A DNA stretch of 64,000 bases from assembly GCA_013399895.1 (NCBI GenBank), contig VXBA01001255.1, positions 1,178,001-1,242,000 on the forward strand, given 5' to 3'. Position 1 is the stretch's first letter. Each line of letters begins with the position of its first letter. The position numbers and the translations under genes are program-made. The DNA is from Serilophus lunatus (Eukaryota; Chordata; Aves; Passeriformes; Eurylaimidae). Positions 24,628 to 36,985 of this stretch are shown in pieces. Under the pieces are notes generated by a model. The model worked only from the letters and a program-made list of their open reading frames with translations. It was not told the origin of the DNA and did not search any database.

Positions 24628-24657
<30 letters not shown>
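24628..24657. repeat. A30 homopolymer
   Basis: Thirty consecutive A residues are followed by TTA and A6. It begins 84 bp after the exon-like unit at 24394-24544, but no AATAAA signal is present in the preceding 40 bp. It therefore does not look like a retroposed poly(A) tail. Confidence 0.92.
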
Positions 24658-24659
<2 letters not shown>

Positions 24660-24827
24660 AAAAAAATTCCTTTCATTGACATTGCTTCAAAATCTTTCAG
24701 TAGCAGATCTCAGAGAATGAATACAATAGCTACAAGTCTCTGGTTTGTTTTTCCTTTGTCTATCACAGCCAGAGACCAAACTCAACTCCTGGCATATTAG
24801 CCTTGTCTGTAGTAAAGGGGTTTTCAA

Positions 24828-24861
24828 AGACTTTGAAAAGACAGAAGACTTTTCAAAGTCT
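24828..24861. repeat. perfect 13-bp inverted repeat with 8-nt loop, plus overlapping palindrome
   Basis: AGACTTTGAAAAG (24828-24840) pairs exactly with CTTTTCAAAGTCT (24849-24861) around loop ACAGAAGA. The left arm also overlaps a palindrome TTTTCAAAG-A-CTTTGAAAA at 24821-24839, so two alternative hairpins share one arm. CTTTGA/TCAAAG blocks are also TCF/LEF-type core sites. Function is unknown. Confidence 0.8.
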
Positions 24862-27800
24862 AGCTAGAACACTGTAAGGAAATCTTCAGAAAAAAAATCT
24901 TGAACAGAACAGTCTTCCTGACTAAAAAAATCTGCCCTTCAAGGTAGAACTGCTCTGAGCATCCAGTCACTAGCAGACTGTGGCCTTCAACAGAGGGGGC
25001 TTGTATGAACACAGCAGATTAATCCTTGCAAATTTTAAATGTATCACTGACATGGACAACCAAGTTGGGAAGTACGTATGTCTCTGCTGTTGCCCAAGTC
25101 ACTGGGCATAAAACCCATTGCGTACATAATGAATTAGGACACTACTTTTGCATTTATTAGTGAGGAAAAAAAATTCTTTTTATTAAATGCACTGCTTTGC
25201 AATTTGTCATGGGTTTTAACCACAAAGATAATAGATGTCATAATACTAATATCAAGAAAGGTGTGTTATGCAACAGGGAAACAAATATCCCCAATGTGTG
25301 TAAAGGACTGGTGCAAAACTAAACGAAAAGACATCAATTGTCAAAAACAAGTTTTTTAAAAACTAAGTTTTCAGTGTGTACTGCTGTCTTAAGGATTGAG
25401 ATGGTAATTTCAAACCCTGTTAGATAGCAAGGTAGCAAGATAGCATCAGAATGGTCAGAACAGTCAGTCGCTGCATCCAGACAAGCAGCTCATCCCAGCT
25501 ACAGGAAAGGTTGCCCAGAGGTACATTTCTGCCAGAAGAGAGAGCAGCTGTTGTACTGATGTAAGTAGAATCAACTTCAGCATTAGACTACAACCTGTTT
25601 GACAGGTTCTTATTTTCCTTTTATATTCTCTGTTAGCCAAAGACCATTTCTGCACTTGTGTTTCATCCCATCTAAGAGCAGGCAATTAACCTGCATGGTT
25701 TCCCAGGAAAAGAGCAAAGCACAAACATGAACAAAACAAGAGCCACAGCAAAAACCACCCCAAGATATCTGTCTTACTACTAACTTCAGTGCAATGAACA
25801 ACCCAAGCCAACCTATGCATGAATCATTTCCTTAGAGACAGACTTGACTCTTGACCTGCAAAATTACTAAATCTTCTAGACAGTTACGCACATGTATATG
25901 CAAAAAAAATTTTAAAAATTTATATGTGTCTGAAAAATATCTTATTAAATCCATGTAAAACCCATTGATATTCCCACTCTTTTAATGTAATTTAGTGAGG
26001 CAGAAAGTTTGTAGAAAAAAATTAATTTGCCCACCTAGAACAATTCACTTCCCACCATTCAAGTCCTATTTTTTTATTTTAAAGATAGAACTTTTTGTTT
26101 TCCTGGTATAAAGAGATTTATAACCATTTGTTGAAACCTTAAGGAATTTGATAAACCATGGGAGTAGCCAGATAAAACCCATTCTTGGTAGGAAAGCCAG
26201 AAAAAGATGAGTATTTTCCTCCAGTTTTACTTGGAAGTATGCTGCTTCATTTTTTTAAATTATTTATGTTGCAGAAGGCTGGATTAGTCATGGAATCACT
26301 TAAAAGCTGCCATAAAAAAAGCCTTCAAGTTTTGCTACTGGAATTATGCATAGGCTCTAAGAAGATTTCAAGAGTTTGACATACATATCCCATATATTAT
26401 GATGCTGAGTAAAGTTCAAGGCAATACCTAGCATGTTCAAAAGGCTCTTATACCTGAAAAAGGACTTAGAGATATTTGTTAATTTATGCTAAATTTAGCA
26501 AAGAAAGAAGGATGTTGAAAGTGAATTTTCAGCAAGATCTGAAGAAGAAGAGAGAAAAGGGCCAAACTGTGCTTATGAAAAACAAGTGGTTCACAGTCAT
26601 TATTAGGCATCAAAATTACAGGCAATGATTTCATTGCTTTCACAAAGATCTGATTCAATCACATTCAGTGGAAGTGCAGAGATTTTACTGCTACTTGTGG
26701 CACTCTGAGTGTACAGGTGCCTGCAGGGGAACAGGCTGAGGCTGCACTCTAACCCAAGAGAGATTTGCCTAAATTCTTCCCTATTTTTGTTGTTGTCACA
26801 GAAACATCAAGGATTGAGCCATTGTGTTAGAGTGCTTCTAAAAAAAGAGTTTAGAGAAACAGGATCAAATCAAGCATGGGATATAAATCACCCTACTTAA
26901 AAACAAGTACTTTTATTCTCACTGCTAGAGTCCCAGATCAATTCAGCAGATCTTTCAGACCACCAGCAACAACGATCACAGCCATTTTTTTGTGGTTTAA
27001 TTATAACACACACAGGATTTCAATAAATCATCCATAAGCCTGAGCTGCTGTGAAAGAACAAAATGCACCAATGCCCAGTGCAATGCCCAGGAAAGGTCAA
27101 TGCAAGGAACTGAAGGTAGTGTGGATCACGAGCAATCATGAATTATGCTGAGAACCCCTTATTGCTTGCAGAGATTTCCAAGCCATATTAACAAGTGATC
27201 AGAGGAATGTTAAACATCAAGGTGTCCTCTTCATTCTGAGCACCAGCATTCCCTCAAATATTCTCCTATAGTAATTATCAAGACATTATCCTCTGCTTTT
27301 ATGACACTTGGTTATATTATGCCTCTAAATATGCATTCCAAGAAAACTCCAGCTAATACCAACAAGATCACTGTGTAAGTGGCTGTGGGGGTGTGAGATT
27401 AAGGGAATGGCAACAGGACCAAAAAAATGAAAGGCTTCCTTTTTGGAGTCTCAACCTATCCACCAGTGACTGTACCTTGTAAAAGAGAGATAATCCAGTA
27501 AACTCAGTACCAACAGACTAGACTCCTTTAAAACATTAAAATAGCAATGCTGCAAGTACTACAGACTAGAAGAGGATGTGAAACTACCAGAAAACTGCAT
27601 TTAAACTGGAAGCGAAAAGTGACTTGTGTTTGTCCTTACTACTGTGGGGGAGAAAGAAATAATATAATCAATGTAGCACATCCAAAGCCACTACATTTTA
27701 TCATCTCAGGCTTCATTTTTGCAGCCAAAGAAGGATTTATGCTGATTGATTGAAAGCATTACCTAGAGTTTATGGTATGCTTTATTTATTTGCTGAAAAA

Positions 27801-30800
27801 GGAGGCTCAGCACTCATTAGGTATTTATTGCATTGACCAGTTTTATCAGGGCTTTTGAAGTGCTATAAAACAGGCTAATCAGGTGAACAACATTTATATT
27901 CATGCTTAGAGTGGTTACAAATGAATTGATCAAGTCCTAGGAAGCTTTCAATGGACAAGGTTTTGAGTTCAATACTCAGAGAAGCTGAGGCTCTTCTACA
28001 CGTTACCTTAAGGATATTAAATGGAAACTTCCCTGCGTGAAAATAAGCTGCTCAGCAGGTTTGTTTTTCCTCACAGAGGGCTGCAAACTTGCAATAGCAT
28101 GATTCCAGTATACTCCAGTGTACAGTGTGACAAAACTGGTACATCTCTAACCTCTGGATGGTAGGAGCAAATTCAGTTTGATGAAAATATGACGATATGG
28201 AAAAATCTTCGCTACAGCCACGAGCATAGATACATAAAGACTAATGAACTGCACATCTGCAAGTGTGAGCAGGTTCAGACAAGTTACAATATTTAGAAAC
28301 GTGTCCATAGGGAACATGCCATAAGAACACTGTGCAACTGCAAGATTAGGACAGAGCAAAGGCACCATATGGATATGTCCAGCTCCCAGTTGAGACAAAG
28401 ATTTCAAAGGAGGTATGGCAGTACTTCACTTGGTGTTTCCTTCCAGTACTCTCCAGTACTGCTGTACTTCAGGACAGCCAGCAGAATTTTTTAGCTGCGA
28501 AATAACAGGGCAGTATTTTTTCATCTGAACCAAGCTATCTCACGTTATGCTTCAGGAATTGTTACCTTTCAGATCAGATGTAAAGCCAAGCCAATATCCT
28601 AATCCTAAAAATCATTAAAAATCCATCCTATTGCATTTTTTTGCTAATGTTAATCCTGATGCTTTGGCCATGTTCCCACCGAGATAATTGCTTTTTGCCT
28701 CTGCAAATTCCTCCCTTTGCTTCAACAGGGCCTAAGCAGTCACAGTTCCTCTCTATGTAGAGCCACTAGCATGTTTATCCCACTTTTCCCCCAGTTCTCA
28801 GCTTGCTGTATTAGGAACATAGTGTACTTGTGTCTCTTAGCAGCAGCATTACACTCTGTCATTTCAGCAGGGGACTCTGCAATGACACACACAGAGTGGG
28901 GAAAGAGGGTTTTTGTGAACACAAGACATTATCATCTCAATGCTAAAAATTTTTTAAATTAGCTGAAACTATCACGTATTATTCAATGCTCAGTTGACAC
29001 CTTGGGCGTTTGCCTTATATTTTTGGGGATAATAGTCAGGCTGTGTAGCCTGAACTATAAGCTTTCTTGAGAGGCCCTTCCCTGAGTGTTTACAGGAATG
29101 TTGTCTTCTCTAAAGACAACAAGGGTAGCAAGACAAAATATAGGCCCAGAACTCCTGGACCTGCTTCAAGAGGGGGCAAATTTAGGGTGGATGCAGGGAA
29201 CTGAAAGGATTCTGGTTGGGTACTCTGGTTGGGTAGTCTAGGGACATACACAGGATAGATGAACTTCGGTTAGGTACCTTAGTGGGTGGATGGTTTTGAA
29301 GGTTACAAATAAAAGGGGATAATAGTTTTTCACTCTCTTAGACAGTAGACCAACCCCCAGTAAAAAGCTGCACTTCTCTTCACCTCTATTAATTTGTGTT
29401 GTGTTTTTTTCTTCCTCATCAGACTCTCCACAAGTATAAGAAGGGAAAAAAGCAACCCTGAGACCAACATGACTTTTAGCAAATGGACCACAGAAGCCAC
29501 CTCCTTTGTTGAGGAGTGACTGGCAGTTGAGAATGCAGACACCAGACTGCATCATACACAACTCTGGCACCAAACCCTAGCTTCTAGACATCAGGAGATG
29601 TGCTTACCATCTCCTCTCCTTCAGTCTGGTTTTTAATTGTAATTATTTATGTTCAGGAATGTTGTTATTCACTAAGGGTAGGCTTCATTTAACTTAAGTT
29701 GGTCATCCTGAGAGTTTCTCTGGACAATGATAAAAGAGGCATTCCCAGAGGGAAAAAATCTTTACAAAAGCATTTAAGACATTTTTCTGGCTCATTGCAA
29801 GAGCAATTGCAACTCTTTCCAAGTTGCATCATCTCCTCTCTGCCCAGTAGGAGCTCAGGCATTAGCTTTTCCAGTAGACCATTTTTTTTCTTGCCTAACT
29901 TTAAAAAAGTGTTTTAATTGAAGAGGGTATTTGTCCAGAGCAAGTGTAGCAGAGACCGATCTCTCCCAGTCTCCAGAGCTGACAGCACAGTTCTTCCAAA
30001 AAACATGAGAGATGTGGGAAGTATTTAAAGAAACCCTTAGCCAAATGCATACAGCACATTGCATGAAACAATATTCATGTATCATACCACATATCATTAA
30101 ATACACAAGGTGGAACAACCTTCCCTTGACATTATTGTTTAATGGCACAAAGTGATAATCGTCACATTATTACACGAAATCCCAAAATATTCCAAATAGA
30201 GAGGAGGGACAAGGGAATAAGCCTACAAACTGTGACCTATTAAAAGGGTTTGCCTTCTGTTCAGGTTTCACTAATCCACAGGCACAGGGATTTCACTTTT
30301 TACCACTTTAAGCTGGCACAGGTCAGGGAGCCCATGTCCTCACTCTCGGGTCACCAGGCTGCAAGTGCCAAGTACTTTTTAGTTCCTGGACAAGCAGCAG
30401 GTCACAAATCTGAACATGGTGTACTCGAGATTGCTCAATGCATAATAAAGTACCTCATCTCTCCATTAGGTAAAGCATGGACAATTTTAAGGAGCAACTA
30501 AGATTTTTTTCACACGCTGCTAAACTAGCACAACTAACATACCATCACTCACATTTTCCTCCTTCCCATCGTTGCTTGTCAGTCACAATTAGAATTGCTA
30601 CTCAGTTCCTCAGTTGCTGCTTGCGAGCAAAGGCAACTTTGAAAAACAGAAAAATCCAACTTCAAACCATTTGATCTCTCCTTTCATCTCTAGCCAACAG
30701 CAAACAACACCAAACCACAACAAAAACCAGATGTTCATGCATTGAAGAGAAATGATCAGAGCATGTCACTGTCTTAATCTAAATATTAAAAATGCAACAA

Positions 30801-32929
30801 CCAAAATGAGGTATTAACAAGGGACAAAAGGACTTACAGAGTACATAGTAGTGCTCCTATCATTATCCAGAAAGTACTTCTATGGTTATTGTGTTTTTTG
30901 AAAGTTTTGTGGCAGATTGTTAATTTGATACAGAGCAGTGTCTTTCACTACAACACAGGCCTACATTTTATGTCGTACTAATCTAGCTATACAATTTGTC
31001 AAAACTTATCAAAACAAATTCTTTACTGTATTCCAAAAGATGAAAAACACTCTGCAGACAGAATGCTGGATATAATTCAGTCAGTAAGGTACTACTGTTC
31101 AGCAGAAATCAAAGGTAGTAAATGAGGTTCAGCTTTGCACAGGATGTGTAGAAAAACTTCACTTGTCTAATGGGAAAAGTGTAGCTATCACTGCACCTAG
31201 AAGCACTTATAATTTGAACACAACATGACAACTTGCTTTTAAGCACAGCCCATGAGCATCCTGGCTGACGAGACTACAGGATTTGCAGCAGAGACTGATG
31301 GTAATACGTGGCCATGGATTAGGGTTGTCATTGGAGAGACAGGTAGTAGTTTAACTTCTGATTTAGAAAGAAGGTGCAAACTGTACCAGAGATGCTACAG
31401 CCTAACTTCTCAAACCAAAACACGAGCTCACATTGCTGCTGTAATTCCATAGCAGTGGCATTACTTTCAGTAATTTGTTCTAGTGGATGCTGGCTAAAAA
31501 GTCACAATCCAAGTTTAAAGTACTACCTTGTTCTTCTCCTTCCCTTTCACCCTCACCAGAACAATAGTTCATCCAGATATCACACACAGTCTCCCAGTTC
31601 AGAGTAAGAGTTAAGAAAGAAATTGCCAGGAAAAAAGTATCCTCCTAACAAACTGGTTCTAATACATCAGGGTTAGACCCATGGCTATACACTAGTGTCA
31701 ACCAGCATACCAACAGATTTAAGATTATGAATATTTACTATCTCAACTTAAAAAAAGTGGAATACCCCAACAATGCCAAAGAGAAAGAAAACCCATCACA
31801 AGTTCCTTGAGAGCAAATGCTTTTTCAAGGACTTAGATTTTGGGGCAAGTAGTCTGTTGATGGGCAAACAACATCAGAGGTCAGAGATGCTCTGTATGCA
31901 TGTCATTACCTGCAACACCACTTCATTGCAGCTGACATGTCTACAGCAAGGACTTCCACCTGCCAATGTTTACTGAGCTGAAAAAGGTCAAAGAAATAGA
32001 ACTGACCTTTTCATGTGGGCCTGCTGGGTAAACATGAGGCATTGCTAGGCTTGAAAATGGATTAAAGGGGGCGGGGGGGAAGAAAGCTCTAACATGAGCT
32101 TCTGTGGGTAAAATCCAGCAGTGCCTCTGTTCCACCTTGTGAGATCTCAGCAGTCATTCAGGCTTCACTTTTTTAGTTTTAGAGTAGGAACTTCTGGCCA
32201 CGTGTCACATCCAACAGCAGTGGTGAGTCTACACAGAGACTGGAAAGCTCTCCTGCTCAGTCACCTAGGAAGGCAAATCCAAAAAGAGGCTGCAGATGCA
32301 TCCTGTATCTTACTCCTATCACTACTTGAGACACACAGAAACAGTAGCATTAATTTTGCATTGAATCTTGATTTCCCCATGGTCCCTCCTTAAGGGAGAA
32401 GGGAGCACTGCCTCTTGAGAGGGCAGAATTAAGGTTCCTACACAAACCCAGGAGTAGCAATAGCTGCTGAGAGTTAGCAGGTTCTGCACTGAGCAAACAC
32501 AAACCCTGCACTTTTGAAACCATAGCAGGATTTTCAAGAGGACAGTTAGTCAACTTGCTGTGGTCATATCAAAATGAAGCTGCTATTGTGAAGTCCGAAA
32601 AAAAAGACAGTCAACAATATGAATGTTTAAGAATTCCTTGCATTTCTTTTTTAAAGTATAGCAAAACACTGATTCAAAATGTACATTCATCACAACTGTA
32701 TCATTCTTTCATTTTGTGTTAAAATTCAAAACTTTTGTGACTTAAAAGCCTGCTGACACAAGTGACTGTCACCAAGTCAAATGGACACAAAAATAAACAA
32801 GCAGGAAAAGAAATACAGACTGACCAATAACAGATTTACAACAGTCTTGGCATTTGAAGAGAGCACGTTATTTCACGAGCCAGAGCAGTATTTCCTTTTG
32901 TGCATTTTTTTATTTCTTACAACATTCAA
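24862..32929. other. long non-coding stretch, no gene seen
   Basis: These 8 kb have no supportable gene or recognised transposon. Open frames up to 111 codons (29238-29573, minus) lack domains. Features seen are a CNE-like patch at 27765-27930, an 8-bp hairpin GTTGTCTT/AAGACAAC at 29100-29120, a 12-bp direct repeat TCTGGTTGGGTA at 29211 and 29224, an AC-rich patch near 30690-30730, and a GC-box-like G5CG7 at 32067-32079. The interval 29000-29580 was weighed as a possible solo LTR and not accepted. Confidence 0.55.
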
Positions 32930-33345
32930 GTGCATCTTTAATGTATTATTCAAACAGAAGCAATGATTAATTAATCAAAACTCCGTTGTATAGGGAGAAG
33001 AAAACTGGGCTCTTGTGCAACACCCGGCCAGATGCTCCAACTCAAAGGGAATCTTAAGGGGGGATGTGTCAGCAATAGTCCTTAATTATGCAGCAAAAAA
33101 AGATGTGATTTCAGAGAGAGCTTTTAGGTTTTTAGCAGCACCTCTTTTCAGTACTTCTCTTTATCATATATAAGCTACATGCCCCTTTAAGTCTCCCATC
33201 TACAGAGATACTGCAGCAGAGTGCTTGTTCCAATCTCATGCAATCTGGCTTGCACAGAACCACAAACAGCTGGAATTAAAATTGAAAATGAATTGGTCCT
33301 AAAATAGGCTGCTTTAAATTACAACTGTGCCTTGTGTGTGTTTGT
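32930..33345. promoter_or_regulatory. candidate conserved non-coding / enhancer element
   Basis: The stretch contains a perfect 14-bp palindrome TGATTAATTAATCA (32964-32977) and a POU/homeodomain-type TTAATTATGCA (33082-33092). A run of non-repetitive mixed-composition sequence follows, ending with AATTAAAATTGAAAATGAATTGG around 33276-33297. Dense homeodomain and POU sites in complex sequence are typical of deeply conserved developmental enhancers. Conservation was not tested. Confidence 0.3.
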
Positions 33346-33674
33346 GTACTTTTTAGGTAAGGAAGATAGACCAGTGTAACAGACAAGGAATCAAATTTGG
33401 AGTCAGGAGGGCTGTTCTCTGCTTGTGGCTTTGTTGAGCTACATGAGCCTGCTCATTTCTTGGTATTTCTCTTTCCTCTTCCACTCTACACATTTTTAAG
33501 GTTGAAAATGCAGCCCTCAAAAAAAATAAATAAAACAAACTTTAAAATTGTTTCAAATGCTTAAAACCATCTATATTATCCTAATCCTGTCTAGGACAGG
33601 TTTGAGCAATGCTGTTTCAAAAAGGGAACAAACTTCTCCGGGTTTGTCACAGATGCAACAGGAATCAAAACCTG
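33346..33674. other. non-coding stretch, no gene seen
   Basis: This is unique sequence with an isolated TTTTTAGGTAAGG splice-like motif at 33350-33362 and nothing further. Confidence 0.5.
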
Positions 33675-33932
33675 CAATACGTACAAAGAAAACGGAAGCT
33701 AGGCATTAAGAGAAACTTTCCTTACAGCAATAGCAGTGAAGCATGAGAATAGGTTACTGAATCTTCCTGAGCAGAACCTATTCTCAGGAGCCCAGACCTT
33801 TTGAAGAATAGGTTGGATACACTTCCGTCCAAAATAGTCCAGGTTGAGTTATTTTAGCCACAGGGCAGAAATGAGCTACCTTATCTCTTGTGATCTCTTC
33901 CAGCTCTACTTTTCTACAATTTCACTTGTTTT
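33675..33932 (+). mobile_element. old CR1 3' fragment
   Basis: The copy is recognisable in blocks. These are a GGCATTAAGAGAAACTTTCC block (consensus ..ATTAGGAAGAAATTCTT..), an AATAGGTTACTGAATCTTCC block (..GGAACAGGTTGCCCAG..), GACCTTTTGAAGAATAGG and TTGTGATCTCTTCCAGCTC, then a TTTTCTACAATTTCAC end corresponding to the CR1 terminus TTCTATGATT. It is diverged and frameshifted, with no coding capacity left, and clearly older than the copy at 18970-19735. Confidence 0.75.
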
Positions 33933-36629
33933 AGGATGAGAAATTTAAGAGTTTTAAATTGTCATGTCTCTCCTAAAGAGCTGAGCTCTTCATTGTTTCA
34001 ATTTTTGTCTTAATTAAGGTATAAATGAGAAATAAATTCTTTTTTTTTAATGTTCTGTGCAACATATTTTTGCCTTCTGGTTAGTACTTCAAGTCAAAAG
34101 CTAAAGGAAAACATCATCCTGAATAACTCATTTTTTTATGTCATTTAAAACAAGGTAAGGTTTTTAAGAGATTAAAAATAATGCAACAAAAATAGGGAAT
34201 GAAATAACAGTTCACTGCTCATCAGCCCTAGAGCTCAAAGGCCATTAATTTGACCTCAACCAGTGTTATTTTTCTTCAGAATCACTAACTGAAGCCCATG
34301 AGTTAGCAAAAAGTCACTAAATATCTGTTTCAAGGCCACATAAAATCTGAAGGCAGAAAATACACAATTTTGAAGGTTCATATTTAATATAATTCTTTGT
34401 CCCCCCAATTCCGTATTTCTTTCTGTAATTTACTGCATCCTTTCCAAGGTCGCACCTTTCCACCTTCAGGATCCCATGCATCGTCAAACTGCAACACCAT
34501 GACATGGCAATGATGTAGACACCAAAGGGAGTAGACTCAAAGAAGAGTTATCCAGGAGAAACAGACTACCATAGTAATGTTTACTTACCTAACTAATTTA
34601 ACTACTTCAATGGGCAAGATGGTTTTTGTTTTTCCCAAGAAAATACATACCTGTATGCTTAAACACAAAAAATAAATGTAAAATTAACAACAAAAAATAC
34701 ACAATATTAGCAAAGATAACTGCTTGCTGGATACTTTTTCCAGGTGAGAAGTACTTGGCAGATGCAGCTAGCTGTCCATCCTGAATTTAAAGACATCATT
34801 CTATTTACCTTCCTTAAAGCAACAGCCAACGAAATCAGAGTCTGTAAAAAAGCGAAGCTAATTACTTGCTGTTTGTTAATTTTCTGAAAGTTGATAATTG
34901 CTAAGGCCAAAGCACAATGACATATAGGTATCTGAACCTAATCTGCCTGAATTAGCCAATATGTCCAAATGGCCTCAGGGGAAACAAAGGTGACTGAGGA
35001 GGCCCTGGAAGGTAGGCAGCCCTTCTGCATGACTCTACTCGTGAGCTCATTTGCTCTTTTAAGAAGCAGGAGTAATTAGTGTAATTGCAGCACCTTGATA
35101 CAAAGGGCACATTACCTCCAGGTACCTCTGCCTGGCACTGCAGTAGGTAGTCCCTGTGAGCTGGACAGCTGTGCTTTTACCAGATCTGCGTCTATAACAC
35201 ACTGATGTTGGCAAATTGCTAGATCCTTCTCAAAAATTTAATTTCCTTGCTTATTGTTAGTGCATTTGCTCCCTGTTGTTACAGATTAATTTCTTAAAAC
35301 CTAGCTTGTCTGAGCCCTTGCAGTTTTTTTGGCAGTTTAGGATATCCCTTAGTCCTCTTCCGTTAACTCCCCTAGAGATACAGAGGCAAGCTTAATCAAG
35401 CAGGTACATGATTCTGTCCTTTCTTCCAAGAATCCTCTCTGATGCCCAAAACATGGTGCATCAGTAGCAGCAGAATCCAGATAACCCTCAACTAGTAAGT
35501 ACCATCACAAGAAGCAGCTTGAGCTGATTTTGTTTTCCCTAATCAGTATATATACAGCTCCTTTTACATTTGTTCCAGTACTGCTGCAAGGTGTAGGACC
35601 AGGAGGTATCTGTCTTACTTCACTTTGTGGGGCAGGTCAGGAAGGACAATAAACCAACTCACCAACATATTTTCCCCTTCCCAACATTGCAGACAAGTTA
35701 AAAAGAAGTCATAAAATAGTCATTACAAACCCAAGCCTTGATTTCCATATCAGATGTGGCAATGAAGATGGAGAGGGTAACAAGAAGAAAGAATCTGCAG
35801 CTGCAGCATTACCATTCTGTAAGAAATTCAGTCCATGTTTGGCATCCATTAAGGGAGATGGAAATGGAAAAAATCTATTCCATTTTAAAACAAGGATCAT
35901 TCTCACGTCTTTCATCTAAGCGCAGAAAAGGAAGGCTGGACCACAACAGTCACAAATCTAATGTCCAGAACCACAGGCAAACGCTGCTCGTCACCAAGGA
36001 GGTGAGGACAGGTGACGGACCTGGAGTTGAACCCTCCTTCATCAAGCCAAATACCTCCTCATCTTCCTCAGGCTCACAGCTGATGTGGTCCTAGAACTGC
36101 CAGAACAGACAGCAAGGGACTAGCTTTGCTCTACTGCACCTTTGACTCCCTATGTACACATCAATCAACAAGGAATGACTTTGCACTTGAATTCAGATTT
36201 CCATTGAAACTCCTGCTTTGGACACAAAACCATGTAACAATCTCGAATATGGACATTGTAGCAGTCCATCTCTGCATACCCAGATGCAAGGGTGACATCC
36301 AGATGACAGCTGTATACAGTCATGCTGCCAGATGTCTACCATGGCAAGTTACCAGCTACTGATTGATTCTCTTAATTCAAGTGCCTGATCCCTCCTATAA
36401 TATCTCCTCTTTCCCTTGATCTCAGCCAGCAGATTATCCTTCATCCTGAGGATCTAGGGTGACCTTTGCCAGCTGCATCCAATCTTGCACCCATTCCTCA
36501 TCTCCATTACCGCTACTAAAGTACTTCAAGATAGTCCTTCACACAGGTAAAGACTGACTGTTTAAAAACATATCACTTATGAGCTCTTCTTCTAGGTCTT
36601 CCCTTCCAAGAACCCTGTCTGACTTCAGT
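33933..36629. other. non-coding stretch, no gene seen
   Basis: This is unique sequence. The frame 35738-36094 (118 codons) is basic and serine-rich at its end, without a recognisable domain; a weak splice-like pair brackets 35921-36001. A patch at 34980-35110 (GTAATTAGTGTAATTGCAG core at about 35072-35090) looks like a regulatory element. Confidence 0.5.
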
Positions 36630-36985
36630 ATCTGATTTCTAAATAGAGGAGGGTACCCACTTCCCTGCATCCACTGACTTTGCTCCTGTTAAGGCAGCCC
36701 AGGATGCTTTGAGCCATCCTCATTACCATGCACACGGCTGACTTACTTTCACCTCACTGTCTACCAAGATCCTTAAGGCACTTCTCTGCAGACCTGCTCT
36801 TCCATTCAGTCTCTTCCCAGCCAATACTGCTGCAGGAGTTTATTTCACCCCAAGCTCAGAACTTTACATTTGCTCCCATCTAGTTTCATCGGTTAGCTGC
36901 TGTCTCACTCCTTCAGCCTGTCTAGGCCCTTGAGCTATTTATTACTAGGATTCCAAATCTGGTCTCATTTGGGAAATGCTATCTC
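36630..36985 (-). mobile_element. old CR1 fragment, reverse-transcriptase region
   Basis: The plus strand carries, in CR1 reverse-complement order, AGGCAGCCCAGGATGC, TCTACCAAGATCCTTAAGGC with CTTCTCTGCAGACCTGCTC, AGAACTTTACATTTGCTCCC, and TTCAGCCTGTCTAGGCCC. These correspond to the consensus blocks CACCCCAGGATGCCATTGGC, CCACCAGGACCCCCAGGTCC, GCAGGACTCTACACTTGCCC and CAGCCTGTCCAGGTC. Many substitutions and indels remove any open frame. Similarity may continue weakly to about 37090. Confidence 0.72.

Noticed and set aside
24545..24657. A30 tract as poly(A) tail of a processed pseudogene
   Set aside because: No AATAAA upstream, no target-site duplication and no recognisable gene body; processed pseudogenes are also rare in birds.
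29000..29580. Possible solo endogenous-retrovirus LTR (AATAAAAGG TATA-like box near 29308, short direct repeats, a TGGTGCCAGAG-like motif in reverse at 29562-29572)
   Set aside because: No paired TG..CA ends, no target-site duplication, and the motif orientations disagree; not enough to call an LTR.
34583..34657. Minus-strand donor TTAG|GTAAGT with a possible 69-bp exon
   Set aside because: Acceptor is weak, a second competing donor lies inside, and there is no open frame of note.
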